A stretch of 64,000 nucleotides of DNA from Paragonimus skrjabini miyazakii (GCA_014338405.1 JTDE01000959.1:79521-143520), one strand, 5' to 3'; numbered from the stretch's first letter, positions 21,886 to 36,117 are shown. Numbers and translations are program-made. Notes: a model not told the origin generated them from the letters alone.

Positions 21886-23349
21886 TCCATGTCTTCCGAC
21901 TCTGCGTTCTCAAATCCAACAGTAGTAAAACTCTTCTCAAAATACCTAGTGTCCGGACTTTTCTGAGAATTAAGTGGATTAATCCTTTATCTTCCACGTT
22001 GTACGCAAACATATTCATTAGTTTATGAGTTGGATATATTTTCCGTCATTTCGCTGATCATCTTTCACCACAGGAGTTAGTTTTAGTGTATGTGGAAAAC
22101 CAACCAGTTTCATCATAGTTAAATATGTTCTTAAAACTGATATCCTTTGCATTTTTCTACGTGTAACTTAGTCCGTATCCGATGTTACCCATACCTCAGC
22201 TGCTTCTTTACTCGAGGGAGGAAAGCTGATGTAATTTTTCTGTCGAAGTCTCACCAGTCATCTTTCGCTTGTTGGAAAATTAGTTTGTCCAAGTTGCTCC
22301 TCAGCCCCCAGTCTTGTTTTTACGGGTCATCGGACCGAAAACCGCTATGCTTTTGTTACGCGTCTTAAAAAACCACCACCGCTCAGTACATTATACATAC
22401 AGCAACATGGATGTAGAATCTTCTTCTGTTTGTGCATATGTACATTCTGTTGACATTCTACCTCTTCTCCTCTCTTCAAGGCTCTCAGTCACTGTATTTT
22501 GCTGATCTTCAAACAACTGCCGAATCCATTGCTAATTTGACTGTTTTTACTCTTGTGACCGATTTCAACTTTATCCTCCGATATCAAATACGCTTGAGTT
22601 GATCCGATTCATCAATCAGTAATCACATTTGTAATGTGTCCTTCCATGCTGTCGATGGGGTCACAACCCAAAATGAATGAGCAATAGTCACACAGTGTAT
22701 AAGATGATCGCCATGTTTCATTGTCTAGATTATAGAAGAAAAGTTGCTATCACCTAATAATTCATTGTAACTCTAACTGAGATGAAACTTGTGTGTGATT
22801 ACACAAGATTCAATAGTAGGCTTACCGGTACACGTTGTGAGATAGAATGAATCTGCCGTTGCGATGAATTTTATTGCTGTTGTTCATACACGAATCCAAC
22901 TGACCCCCTAAGCTTCAGAAATGTGACGGCTAGATAGACAAAAGTAAGATACAACAGTGAATGTGATAATATTTGCTATAGTTGCAGTCACCTTAGAAAG
23001 AATGCATGGTAAAAATTCGTCGGCTTTAGACAGAGCAACACTTCAATAGTTGTAGTATTTACAGAATTCGCTTCAGTTATCAAAAGGTGGTAGCATTTGC
23101 GGATTGGTCTTTATTAAAGGTCTAGTTGTAGGAGGAGTACTATGTATGTATATATAAGTGTAAAAGGCGAACACCGAGTGGTGGGTATTTATCGTAAAGT
23201 TTCAAATCTATAGTGGGATATATATGTGTATATAAAATGGCTGCTAGTCTATTAGTTTCGTTGCCGGTGCATATGGATAATATAAATTAAACATCATTTG
23301 TATTGAATTCTTATTGAAGTAAGTCTACGATGTAGGCCACTTAGGATAG
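21886..23349. other. No recognisable feature
   Basis: Short frames only; a small AT-rich tatata tract occurs at about 23145-23240. Confidence 0.4.
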
Positions 23350-23610
23350 GAGGCATATTCGGGTGTCGCTCTCGGTAGAGCTTACCAGTAAGGCACATCC
23401 TTGCCGAGACCAACAGTAGAGTTTCAGCTTACTTTGTTATGAGATAGCCGTAGACATGACCAACTTATTATATCCAATAACTCAGTCAAGCCGAATTGTA
23501 ATTCTTGAACAGATTGCCTAATCGCCTAGAGAGCAGAAACAGTAGCTGTTCTGTTGAATTCGTTCGATGATCCTGCAACTCGGGCATCTCCTTTTCAAGC
23601 CACTGAAGCT
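23350..23610 (+). repeat. tRNA-like-headed repeat family, variant copy
   Basis: Head ggtgtcgctctcggtagagc, then ccagtaaggcacatccttgc, followed by a diverged body (agccgtagacatgaccaact, gattgcctaatcgcctagag) and a tail gttgaattcgttcgatgatc like unit B at 7.4 kb. The B-box equivalent has decayed. Confidence 0.65.
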
Positions 23611-24794
23611 ATTGAGCGACCTGGAAGTTTCGTGCTCCTTCTTCGTACTTCACAAGAATGCGAGGGTTGTGATCGATTACAAGTGATAGTCACTTTGTAT
23701 TAGCCTACGTCATGTAGTACCCGTCGGTAGTATTGCACGACGTGAGCACCCTCTCTTATTCGGCGTCAAGAATATATTCCATCTACAGACTGCTGGCTAA
23801 CCAGACACTGTTAGAATGTTATCGGAAACCGAAGCAAACTGGCCCTTGCAAATATACCGGCTTCGTAGGCGTGTAAGCTGTTTCATAAAGTTGATGATTT
23901 GATGAGAACATTTTCCGTACTGATGTGTACCAATCTGAAACGCGCGGATAATTCAGTATGGCTAGCCCCCTCTTACAGACCACTCGCCGGCCACCACCTC
24001 AAGCAAAAACAACGTCCTCTGTCAGCCATTGCAGATACCAGATTTCCTGCAGGCATGAAAACGTTCACATCTATACAACAGAGGGAAAGTTTGGAACCAG
24101 GGCAACACAACATATTTCTGAGTGGCTGGTGGATGCCTTAATACAGCAGCTTGCGAACGTGAGTCAGCGAACACTACAGTTATACATCAGCACTTGCTAT
24201 CTTGACGGGTGTTCATAGTTCACACATCTAAAATTATTTTGAGACTATTGATCAGCCGTTGGCCGTCTATTCTATCGATTCAAAACGGCCATACTTTGTT
24301 TGGTGTGGGCCTGCTTGTGAGTACCGTTCAAGATCCGGACAGATCTGAATGTTTACCGCTTCCTCTAAAATTTTATGTTGTGTTATAGTACTGGGCACCA
24401 GTTTGCAATGGGCCAGCTAATATGTTAATCTTTCTTTTGATTGCTTTATTCAAGTAATCCATTATATTGGAGGATGCAATTTTAATATTAAGGTGCGCGT
24501 TCTTGTTCTGTAACCGTAATTAAAAATTAGAGCACTTCGGCCTTGTCCTCATGTTGTTTTGTTTTGATGTTGTTGTCATCTAGGAAAATTTGAGGAAGTT
24601 TACGGATAGTGGAGAAAGACTTGACAGTTCACTGTATTCGTTTACTTTTGAGTTTTGATAAGTGCTCAACCCTTAATTTGCGGTACTATGGAAGACCTAA
24701 CAATTGGTCTTTCTGCTTTACTATATTCCAAGATGTATGTATGTAAGCACATGTATGTGTGCTCTGCTGTCCGTGATAGTATACATTGATAGTC
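23611..24794. other. No recognisable feature
   Basis: Two overlapping frames at 23899-24218 without known motifs. Nothing else noticed. Confidence 0.35.
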
Positions 24795-24850
24795 GGTAAA
24801 GTTGGCTTAGCAGTTACTGTTGTGAACGGAAGGGTTCGATTGCTGTAAGT
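24795..24850 (+). other. tRNA-like A/B-box pair
   Basis: ttggcttagcagtt (24802-24815) resembles an A-box and gggttcgattgc (24832-24843) a B-box, spaced as in tRNA-derived SINEs but closer than in a complete tRNA. No cloverleaf forms. Possibly the head of a decayed SINE. Confidence 0.25.
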
Positions 24851-27800
24851 TGGATGTCAATCACCTAAGACCGTAGTTTTCAAATTCAGGTTAATTATCT
24901 TGGCCAGCTGATTTTGAAAACAAACAATAAACTTATGTCTCACCTCTGTCTGAACTATTAAGTAACGCCAATTCTTGCTTTGACTAGAAACTGAAGTGAT
25001 GTATACGTGCATGTAAGGCAAACGGATTGGGTATTCACCAAAACGTGGAATAATAGACGCATCCTAATTGTCCTTCAGTGGTAATAGACCAGTTCTCTAG
25101 GATCGATTGGTTACCTTGCGCACACTTCAAAATCTATTTGACTTAGCTAGCGCTAGAGTCAGGATCGGTAATTTCTCGCATAGACTCCAAAATGCTTACT
25201 TTAACATCAACTCTGCAATAAAGTTTGAGTAGTATTCAACTTGTGGCAACAGAATGACACTTTGAAACTACATAGTATTAGTCACCCAAGTCATGATGCA
25301 GCAAACAACCCCGTTTACGTTTATTCATCATCATGCCAAACATAGAATGCTTACTGAAACTCGACTAGGATATGTTTGCGCAAAATAAAAACAGAACAAC
25401 GACACGGTTGTTTTCTTCTTTTAATTTTGTATGCCATTGAGAATGTGTTTGATTTTGTTTACAAGTTACTGGTGTCAGTTAGATGCAGTTTCCTGACAGA
25501 ATTTGTCTACACTGTCATATCAAACAATCACTGTGTTGTGATCTGTAGCAGGCCATAGTTCGTCTGATGCGCCCTTTTTTCATGGGGGAAGTGAATTGAT
25601 CTGATTCATATGTTACCGCCAGTTGACGAATGAATTAGGGGCAGAATTGATAGGTATAAGGGTCTCAATTATGGTGTGCAACTGAATGTTTCCCAATGTT
25701 CAAGAATTTCGTTAATATGTTGCGGATGAGTTATGGAGAGTTATGGAGAGGTCAGTGAGCACCTTCATATATGCATAACATTTGACCGCAGAACGAGCCC
25801 TCTGGTAGACTGTCCAGCTTTCTGTTTTGAAAAACTAACAATAGACCAGAGTTTCATCAAACCTAATCAATGCTGCATCTCATCATGGTCATCATCATCA
25901 TCATCATCACTGGAATGCGAACTATTGCTCACGTTCACATGAGACAGTCTCGATAATCAGTGTGTCGTATGCCACAAATCAGACATAACCTAACTATCAT
26001 ATCTAAACTCTGAGGTACATTTACTAATGGGTAATACTTAAGTTATCTAAACGTCTCACCGGAGATTGTTTATTGTTGATCGGTAATTGTGCTCGTTTTG
26101 TTCAATTAATGTTGTGAATTCACTTTGAATGGGAATTGAATTCGGTTTGCCCAGAAATTGCATCCTTAAACTCTCCGTTTTCTATGTGTCGTTAACTGTT
26201 TAACTTGGTGCCAGTATTTTATCTCGTCATCTGGCCACATAAATAGCGATTGTGATATGTTGAACCTCTTTATCTTTCTTGCAGAATTGATGGGAAGCAG
26301 TTTCCCTCAGAGTACTAAGCAGTTTTTACGGTCAGTTCATTACATAATTACCGATTCAATCGAGACGATTGATATCGGCTTGAGTTTCTGTGGGAATGCT
26401 TATTTACCTACCTGTGCAACCGATCTTTGAACACCTCGCTGACACATTTTGGTGTGATCGAACGTATTTGGTTATGCACGTCACAACAACATACGAGCAT
26501 CCTGTTCGTACATACGAAGCAGCCATTTCGCCTACCCTCGATACTACGTGAAAGTTTTTATAATTGTCAATATCAGCCACATCATTTGGACCGTAGAACA
26601 ATGGAATTATGTTTGAGTTAGTGGTCGCTGCAACGCAGATTCCTTTTTTGGTTACGTTGTTCAACTTACCAGCACTTGTAAGTTTGACGATTGCTTTTCT
26701 TTTCCTAGACAAGTCACATAACACTTGATATTATATATACATGTGTTTATGAATACCGGTCACCTCCAGCCGCGTAAGTCTACGCGCAGTTTTTAGAAAC
26801 CGAAAAATTCAGGAAAAAGCCTAAAGTTATGTGGTCAGTTTCCATCGCATGTTCCTTTGCATAGCGACGAGAATCTGCGAACGTCACCAGGATCGAATAA
26901 CACGTTTGGTTTGCAATTACTGTCACGTTGAACGTGTGTTTGTGAATTTGTTTCTGTTTGCCCACTCTATAGTTATCCCATAAAAAAACAGAATTCCCGT
27001 TTGGCAGCCTGTGTGCATGCGAATAAGCCGACGTGACTGCAAGTGATTGCTTTTCAATGATCACGTGGACTGACTTGGAAACCTATTTCGGGCAAAGTCC
27101 AGACAAGTAAACGTAGCTGTATATTTTATTTGCATAGTCAGTCCGTCCTTTAGGTGATCGATTGTGTACTTTGTTTGTTAAAGTAAAACCAGTCGTTTAA
27201 AAGAACTCTGGCTTTAGGATTTTTTTTATAAATAACTAAAGATAATGAACTCTCATGGGGTAACATACTGTGGAGTGCATGCTACTGTTTCGTTAGTAGA
27301 GATGTTTCTTCCAGACAAACAGAAAATGTCGATCTCATGAGACCCGATCGATGCACGTGAGACATAGTGTGCAGGACGGCTGTACTTTACAACCACTGCT
27401 CCAAATATCACACGGTACTGTAGACCTTCTAAAAAGAAGCATTCTATCGATTAGTTCATGTTTATTGCTTGTTGTAACTAGTGTGATTTCATTATGCACC
27501 AGATCAGATTATACGGCGTGGTAGACAGTATTCTCACCTATAAGTAATTAAGATAATCAGATAGAGAATAATACTAATAACTAGGTGGCACCACAACATC
27601 ATGCAATTGCCATCGCGCGATAACTTGTTTCCACGTGGACTGAGACACTATCACGAGGTGTGAACCCAAATGCTATCAAAAAACAACGGTTGGAATCCAG
27701 GAATTCCAGATAATAATGCAATCACCGTCTTATGTTTGCTGATCACCGTATTAAGCAGTGGAATTTGAGAAAGGAGACTGCTTTAGGGTATTTCGTTCAG

Positions 27801-30800
27801 TTGGTCCACTTTTTCGGTGACCTTCAAAATGCTGTTCGAGCGTGATTTGCTTCTCTTTGTTTCCCCTACCCCTCAAAATGGACTTTAGCTCACGACACAA
27901 TTCCATCACTTGCGTCGGTCGTTTCAGGCGTTCAGATCTGGCTTGGTTTGAACGGTACTAGCCCATGTCCACGTACATCTCAAACGTATTGGGACTGGTG
28001 TACTTTTCGCTTGGTTCAGAGAGTAAAACCTCATTGGACCACGTTCATTCTTAAAGTCATCAAAACAAGCAGTAGGCTGAACTCCTGATTTGGATTTTCA
28101 TTTGCCAGAGGGACGTGTGAAGTGTGAATGAACGGTTTCATGTAGTTTAATGATTGGTCTGCGGTTGATGTGCTGACACATCGGATTTCGTCTGGCAATA
28201 CTGTGTCGCTGGTTAATCATGTGGAGACTGTCCCTGTTTCAATCCCCTAGAAGCGTTTTGTACATAATTCCGGAAAGTCTGTTTTCTCGAGAGTTGCCTA
28301 ATGCAAAGTGCTTGTTTATTTTATAAAACCGTTGTTGGACGTGAGCGTCGTTTTCCGGAGGTTATTTCTTTCGTGGTAGCTTTGTTTCTCTTATTCGGTT
28401 CGTCTAGTCGAAGGCAGGTGTGTGTTGGCGTGGTAAGAATATATAAAAAAACATTAACCTTTTTAGAGACTATGGTAAGCTGGTTTAGTCCAATTGTCAT
28501 AGCAAACCTATTTTTGATCAACATACACTTTTCCTAAGTATGGATCGATAGGAATTAGAAATCATTGAAGTTTTCTGTTTCTCCATTGGTTCAAATGATC
28601 GAGCTAAAGAAATTACAGAGCAAGAAAGTTCGAACAAACAATGTGTTCATTGATAACTCTCAGGCTCGGCGCACTGAAACGAAGATTTTGAGGAACAGAG
28701 AGAGCAATCCACGACAACATCGGTCTTTCTATCACATCAAGATAAATCACCTAGACAGTCACGTGACGGAAAGCAACAAGAAACAGGAATATGAAATTCA
28801 TTGGCTGCTTAGTATATTCAGCCAAGTGGCCAACATATTAACACTGGTAGTTTGGTAATCGTGCTGTCAATTAAAACAAAACTCAACTGTACTGACATTC
28901 AACAGGATGGTTTTGGTCAAACGATGTCGGTCGACTTTGTGCATGCGAATTTAATTGGCGCAGGCTTTCTGCTTGTGCTGGAGTTGGCTAATTAGTTTTG
29001 GCAATCTGAAAGGATTACCTGTTATTCGCGGATGTGTTACATTTAAAAAATTGTTCTTGTTACCCGGTCGATGAGGTCAAACAACGTATTGATATTCTGC
29101 CGTGTAATATCTACTCACTGTTCAGATTACTTGACAAATGAAATCCAATGTTTCAAACGGTGAATGTCCAGATCATCCCGACCGACTGACGTGGACAATA
29201 TATTCCGAAACATTTTACTCAGGTGCGGGTTTGTTTAAGATATTCCACCCGGGGTCTAGTTTATCCAGAAATACACAATTCATCCATTATTAAAAAATGA
29301 TAATTTTGTTCAATCGAAACAATATCAGTGAAAAACATAAACAACTGTGTCTGTCTACATTCAGCTGACTCTTTCATCCGACTGCTGTTCCCTAAGCCTC
29401 GAAGTGTACTGGCTTCTGTGCTTGTTTTCAATTATCTCCCTGGGTTTTCAGATTTTATGGTGCATGCACAGTATATATTTTCGAGTGTATTTGCAAATAA
29501 TTTTCAGAGTAAGTGTCAGTAGATGGAGTACAGCTAGATGTACGCAGTATTAGTAAGACTTCATAGAGACTGACCATCATTAGTGTTGTGAGCCAAGAAC
29601 ACGGATGGCTCAAAGGTTATTGATTCGGGAAAGCAACACGTGAGTTATGCGTTTCAACAAAACAACGAACAAAAACACTCATCTGCGTACGGTACTGAGC
29701 CAAGACCGTCAATGTTGCCACAGACGACAATGCTCAGTTCCTTTACTTACCAAGAACCATTTTATGCGATGCTGCACCCCGATGTTTCTTCTTGCATTTT
29801 CCTTACGGCTACTTCAACGTCAAAATCTATGCTCTGATCCAACTACTGGCCAGCAGTGGCGTAAGTAGTATAGTACGATCGCTCGTCCTCACTACACTAG
29901 TATGCATGACTTATGGAATTTTGATCAGGTTTCTTAATTTTTCGTAGCTATTGCATATACGTGAACAAGACTGACTCAGTATGAATTTTCATAGAACTTT
30001 TTCAAATAAGGAGACAGTCCACTATGAATCAATGCTTCATACCAGCTTCGCGTTTGGTGAATAGTGTTGACTCATCTCCTACCTCTTAATAGGAGTAACA
30101 CCTTCGGTTGTGAAGTGAACATCACATTTTTGGAAATTAAGGCCATCGTCGTTTTAAATGCGTTGCGGTCAACGATTTCTTGTTGTCCTTTTGCTCAATG
30201 TGTAAATGATTGCGTGGATATCACTAACGAAGCAGAACATTATGATCGGTTGGATTAGTCTCATCAATCCTTGTACCGTATGGTTCGGAAATCCATATAA
30301 ATTAGTTGAGTTTTTTGCAACATTTAACCACGATGTAGGTATCAATGGTTCCGAGATTCCTTCCAGAAACGGTTACGCCGATGAAACCTTCTACCTCTTA
30401 AGGAATGAAAGATTGTCATTTTTTAAGTACGAAATGAAATTTCAAATGTAGCAGCGTAAAAACCTACACTGATCGTTGAGAACTTACTGGGGAAGGATTT
30501 TCTGTGAGTAATTTTTCTGAACGGCTCAATTACAAACTGAGATCAACCAGACTGTTTAAGAACACTTCTGACTTGAAAAGGTGACTGTTTGATGTAATTA
30601 CCAAGTAAGCAAGCTAATCAAGTTGTCTCACGCAATCATCGACTGATCTGTATACTCTGTATGGGTTTTGTCTAAGATAAGGCTAACTACCTCCCGATTA
30701 TTTACTGCTTATCATACTGTCTTATTTTTGTTACCCTGAGAACAATACCATGTATATCGGTCAAAATTATTGAGGAATCGAACCCATTTTTTAAGTTAAC

Positions 30801-31519
30801 ATCAACTTGAGGTTCCGGCTTGGTAGCAACTCTTTCAGACTACCAATATGATCCGGCTATGCGGCAGACGAGCCTGAGTTGAGTAAGCAACAACATGAGT
30901 GACAAGGGGCATTAAAAACTGGTTGCCAGATCATTTGGACAAGTAGTGCAAATGCGCAATCTGTAACGTTTTGACCGCATACTTGGACCTGTTGTTCTTC
31001 TGTCATACTTCACAAGGTTCATTGAAATAATCAACGACCGAACAAATCTGTGATTCTTTAGGGAACTACGCAAACACTAGCTATGAAATCGGTGACTTGT
31101 ACGCTGAGTATAAATGAGCAGATATCGCCTGCCAGATTGAGGCTTTCGTTATCACTGAAGTGACTGCTCAGAAACACTATTTGATATAGTGGTGAGAAAT
31201 AACTTATGACAGACCTGCAACCGTGCGTTTATCGATTATTAGCACTATTTTGCCAGTCTTGTTGACTACGTTTCTTCTGGCAGTATTATTGACAAGAATT
31301 TCTACGACACTCCTTTGATGAGTGGCTGCTCCAGCTACAACAACAACCGGTCAAATTCATGGTTGTTTACTGACAAATGTGTGCGCATGTTATCTCAAGT
31401 GCCCTACTTCTAGTTTGGGAATAGTCCTGCAGGAATACCTCAGACAGTAATGTCATAAACAGAAATAACTCAATCTTCTTCGTTTCAGCTACCACTGATG
31501 TCGACTTATTCGCATTCTT
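24851..31519. other. Long stretch with no gene I can support
   Basis: Contains a short cat-type triplet run at about 25884-25910 and an 11-base tandem pair (gagttatggag) at about 25729-25751. Two minus-strand frames of 106 and 94 codons (26724-26404 and 27064-26780) lie close together but carry no motif I know and no convincing splice sites. A perfect B-box-like ggaatcgaaccc (minus) lies at 30775-30786 without a matching A-box. Confidence 0.35.
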
Positions 31520-31860
31520 GATCAGTAGTCTTATATTTGGTTAAGTTTGGGTTGAACGTCACTCACACTCAACTACAACTTTCGCATGTAGATATACCTT
31601 CTGGTCAGCTTCTTCCTGGAGTTTCGCTCTTTTTAGAGCCCGTCAACAGTGCACATCCTTACCACAACCGGGACTTGAAATTCAGGTTTGCTTTCAGGAG
31701 GAACCGTGTTGATCTTTGCACTATTTACTTCGCATCGAGCACGATTGAACTGTAGTGTCTGGACGCTCAGCCACTTCCGCTTCTGAGTGCTGCTGAGTTT
31801 GTCATTTCGCTAGGAGCGAAGACACATTTGCTGGCTGTTATCTTCAATCAGTGGTTGCAA
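31520..31860 (+). repeat. tRNA-like-headed repeat family, unit with preceding tail
   Basis: The tail (ttgatcagtagtc, ggttaagtttgggttgaacg, tcactcac) leads into the head gagtttcgctctttttagag, then cccgtcaacagtgcacatcc and ttaccacaaccgggacttga. The B-box ggttcaagtcc of the 21-kb copy is here partly changed (gggacttgaaatt). The body follows with ctggacgctcagccacttcc and a block around catttcgctaggagcgaaga. Order and spacing agree with the other units. Confidence 0.7.
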
Positions 31861-34662
31861 GCTAGAATTTCTGAACTGGATAAAGATATGTATTACTTAC
31901 CAATTTTGACAAGAACGAACCTCGAGACTATTAGTTCTATCTATAAGAGATTGACTGATTGGTTAAGTTTAATACGAGAACATTTAAGTATCATTGAGAA
32001 CCAATAATGTACTGCTGTCTCAAAATGATCATGGTGGTGAGTACGAATGTTACATCCAACTGTGAGTGATGTTCAATTCATACTGCTTTAGATTGCCTCG
32101 GTGGACCAGAAAATGTGGTTACGATCCTTAGCGAACCCATTGCTGGTCCCACAATTCATGTTCACGTGAGCTACTGTACAATAAGTCTTTGGTGTTCTAG
32201 GTCCATAAAAATACCGAACTCAAGATAAGACCACAGTATATGTTGTGAATCCGTACGAAGGCTAATTCCTCCGCTGAAACACCGCGGTAAGTTTCAGCTT
32301 CTGTAAACACTCGTTAAGACAGACACATCCGAAATATCTCTCGTCAATTACAATTACACTGGACGTTTGCAGTATACGATTCAAATTTATCAAGGACATA
32401 GGGAAACGCTATTGTTTTCTACAGACGGTATTTGGAAAGCTTTCAACAGTAGTGAAAATTTTTATTGATCTACCCTAAGCCATTCATACACGTCCATTCA
32501 GAAACTACGTGACCGCTAACAACTGGTTAACGCTTTCGTGTCATTCAAAATGTATCGAAGATCAGGTCCACTTGCTTTGTTTTTTTGGCTAGCAGCCCCC
32601 CAACTTTTCACCGCATCCTTTCGATTACACCGAACTTCCCAGGTCACACTTGGAACTATCAACTGCACAAAAACACAGCTATGTATTTGGCGGGATTAAA
32701 CTTTTCATCTTGCCGAACGTTAAATATTCCATCTGAAATGATTATGGAAATGAAGGTTGAAATAACTGTTACCAGACTGTTTAATGTACACGTTTTAATA
32801 TGCTCAACACCTTTAAAAATATACTGAGAGTTTGCAAGATAACGAAGAAAATAGGATGAACAGTGGTTGTAAATATGCTGATTATTTTTTGTAAGTTTGT
32901 CATGTAACAGTAATTGACAACGTAGCAACTACCAGCGGTATAATTGTTAGCAGTGTCTAGGCGTAGTTGGGCTTCTGTTATTTGTGGAGTTTCAACGTAA
33001 CGCGACTTGCTTAGAACTCAAAATTCGATGTTGCTTCTTGTGAAAACGCATCTGAAATATGTGCCAAAATGAACGAAGAATGTTAGAATACTGTTTACGA
33101 CCAATGCTGAAGTTTGGAGTTATTAACAAGCTTGCGAGTTATTTTAAATTTCGGAACCTGTAAATCAGTAAAACTGTCAAGCTAACCTGCAAGGAAAGTG
33201 CACTAATTAAATATCCTTCGAGATGGTAGGTGATTTCACATTTGTCGATATAAACTACCATAAGTGTGTGTTCATTGATTTACGTACCTTTGTTTGGCCG
33301 AGATAAACGGTCGGTTTCAACGTAACTTGTCATTTAGTTTTTCCCCGTTTTACGTTGATTAATAATTCGGTTCATTGTATCCGTTCCAAATGTGTTTAGT
33401 TACCAATACCGAATGACAAGTGCCAGGGATTGAAAGTTTCAAACCAGGGCACAAGCAGGGAACAGTATTTGACAGATGTGATTCATATAGAGGAAGGTTC
33501 CACAGCTGGTGGAACTCAGCTGAACAAGAATTGTGAGAATGGAAGGCAGGGAGATGAGGGGGGATACATTTACATGGGATTGCTTCGTCTATCAGGCCAA
33601 TACAGTATTTTTGGTGTGCACAACCCATTGTCACTTTTCAGCTTGTGTGACAGGCTGTATATGTGCTTGTTATTGTCATGCTAACTGAACCTAGTCAATT
33701 ACTATCAAGATGGCCCTGGTAGAAGGCCGAAGTTAGAAAACGTGAGATGTATGGTGTCCAAAAATGCTTTTCACTAACTCGCTGAGTACCTCAAAGAAAG
33801 ACCTAAACTGTAAAAAGCATGTTTTAGTTATCTCAAAACGACTTGTACGAACTGCGCAATTTTGTTTACCGGAAATGTTTCGATCTTGCAATGCAAAGTT
33901 AGTCAGACTAGTCGAACTAATCACAAAATAGAAGATACTTGATACAAACTAGACTTGAACAACTATACCAATGAGAAGGTAACAGACATTGAAAAGTTCT
34001 GCTTAGGCGGGTGAAAAGTATAATTTCGAGTTGCTAAGTACAATAGATCTTGGACACGCAAGAAGCGAAGCGGATTTAAAATCTTCATGGCCTCTCAGAC
34101 AGGTCAATCAGAAAACCAACCAGTCCGAATTCAACGAAAATATCGTTTCATTCAGTACTAGATACAAGTAAGTTCACTGCATTCGAAACTGGCCGCCATG
34201 TGTCGACGATTCCACCGTCGTCAACCCCGTTTTCAGAAAGTTCAACCTTTGTAATATCGATGGCCTCTGCGGTTAAGTGCTTTGGTGTATTTCTAAGCCA
34301 TTTTCATGATTACCGCAACAGTTTCTCGATCAATCTGATGACTTGTGTCTAAAGAGCTACAAGAAAACCCTAATAATGACCTGGTATTTAGTTGATTTCG
34401 GGGTGCTTTTCTAGCGCTTCTTGAGTAGTCATTTGTTCTGGTTCACTAGTTATGTGAATAGACGTGAGGCAGTGGAGTTGCGTAAGTATGCTGAGTGTGT
34501 ACTAACAACCACATTCAATGTGTTTGTGTTTTCGCTTTTAACTAATATAGTGTTTGTTCTGGTACGATTATAAAGTAATTTGTCTGTCGATATTGTACTT
34601 GTTCAAGACTATCGGTTGAAACAAGTGTTGAGACAGTCGGACGACCGCAGCATTATTTACAG
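31861..34662. other. No recognisable feature
   Basis: Scattered frames of 60-90 codons on both strands, mutually overlapping at 32585-32928 and 33359-33684. No motifs. Confidence 0.35.
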
Positions 34663-34752
34663 GCGAATGTGGCCGAGAGATTAGTTATGACATGTGGTAG
34701 GTCAACATGATAAATTCGTGTGGACGTTTATCTGAGTTCAAATACTAGAATT
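34663..34752 (+). other. Degenerate tRNA-Ser-like sequence
   Basis: tgtggccgagagattag resembles the A-box and D arm of class II tRNAs, and about 65 bases on gagttcaaatact resembles a B-box. Length (about 90) suits a tRNA with a long variable arm, and 5 of 7 acceptor positions pair (one as G-U), but the T stem is mispaired at two of five positions. A pseudogene or SINE head is more likely than a gene. Confidence 0.3.
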
Positions 34753-35460
34753 TGGAGGGATAAGATTTAACAAGAGCAAAATTCTGGTGAATCACCTTTT
34801 TTCGAAAGAGCTGATTCAACCATCCAGTTTAATGAAAACAACACGATCAACTTTGAACGGTATTTCACTTATATCAATCAACCTCCACTATTTACCAGTA
34901 AGTGAATATCAGCTATCATTTGACTAACATAGTGTAGTTAAATCTTGTGTAAATTTGACTTAAATCGGTGGCTTTGAAGACAGGTGAGTTGAAACGTTCT
35001 ACTCTTCGGAATGGCAACCTTCATTTTAAGTTATGCGGTCGTGGTCGATAAACGTTACCCATCGAACACTTAAATCATTTGTTAGTGTATACATGTACAG
35101 AAAACTGCAACCTTCTTTTGCTTACAGTATTTAGATAACTTTAGCAAATTGCTCGCATGGTTTCCTTGCAGGATAGATGATTGCGTTTGGTTGTAAACAA
35201 ATGCCAATAAACACTGGACATTGTCTGAAGATACAGCACAGAAAGATTGCTCAAAGATAACCGCACGACTTTTTCCTTTCTTTCCTATCATTCTGCAAAC
35301 GTATTCATTATGCTGGCAAATGCATTGTTATGAATACGTTACATCTATCTGACAGTAATATGTTTAGGATAAAAAATGCTAACGCGGCAGTGAACAATCA
35401 GAAAAAAACTTGTTAGGTGATTGACTATGCTGTGGTTTATTAAATGATAAGCATAGTTTC

Positions 35461-35598
35461 CCCATTAACGTTAGAAGACATATATCGCGAGATGTTAACA
35501 TTTCGTTAACTCTCTTTAGTCACAAACGTAAAACATTAGAACATATAGGACATGCGGATAGCAACAACAATAGAAACAACCAACGATTGGAAGTGTTT
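35461..35598 (+). repeat. ~137-bp direct duplication, left copy
   Basis: Nearly identical to 36118-36255, from aacgttagaagacatatatc through tgcggatagcaacaacaata to caaccaacgattgg, with about ten substitutions seen by eye. The two copies are 657 bases apart and enclose a decayed RT fragment. Confidence 0.85.
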
Positions 35599-35609
35599 AC
35601 AGTCGCAGG

Positions 35610-36000
35610 TGGATTGCTTGCACTAAAGAAGGTAAGGATGGGAATGTCTCAGTCTTGAAGCAGCATTGTGCACTTTGAAGGTGTGAAGCGCATTTCATAC
35701 GAACCAACACGATCGTTCAACTTGTTCGGCATGGTTTGCTTGTCTCAGGCACAGTGAGGAAGCAAAACAATGTCACCTGAACAGTACATATCGGTCAGCC
35801 TAATGCCAGGAAGGCATTCAACACCACCGTAATCGCACCTTCCAGAGTGTCGTCCATGACAAAATTGAACAAGAAAAAGAGATCGGATACTTCTGGTAAA
35901 CATCACCAGAACGGGTGAACGCCCCTTGCGAGGAAGGCAGTTCCCGAACTACCGAATCAATGACAGCCTATCGTCTTAGATTACCACCACTGTCGATTGT
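35610..36000 (-). pseudogene. Very old RTE-like reverse transcriptase relic
   Basis: No long ORF survives, but reading the minus strand in shifting frames gives FTRSG for block B, then LFLFNFVMDDTLEGAI, then LTDMYCSGDIVLL where YADD should be, then YEMRFTPSKCTMLLQD. Block order and spacing match an RTE reverse transcriptase. The wording differs from copies 1-3 (FNFVMDDTLE against FNFVIDEIMED), so it comes from another lineage. The catalytic box is destroyed. Confidence 0.7.
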
Positions 36001-36117
36001 CTGTAAGAGTGCCGATGATTCGAAATCCGTCGCAAAATAAAAATGTGATCAATGTACCCTTACTGGATCTTAATCTCACCTGTTGTTCATACTTAAAACA
36101 GAGTTCTCTTGATCCAA

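Noticed and set aside
25884..25912. Another RTE tail (cat triplets on plus)
   Set aside because: No RTE 3' UTR sequence adjoins it; treated as a simple repeat.
26404..27064. Two adjacent minus-strand ORFs (106 and 94 codons) as one spliced gene
   Set aside because: No motif, no convincing donor or acceptor, and a plus-strand ORF overlaps the first; length is compatible with chance.
17395..28840. Shared phrase around ttggctgctt..tattcag at about 17440 and 28800 as a repeat
   Set aside because: The match covers only about 20 bases with mismatches and does not extend.
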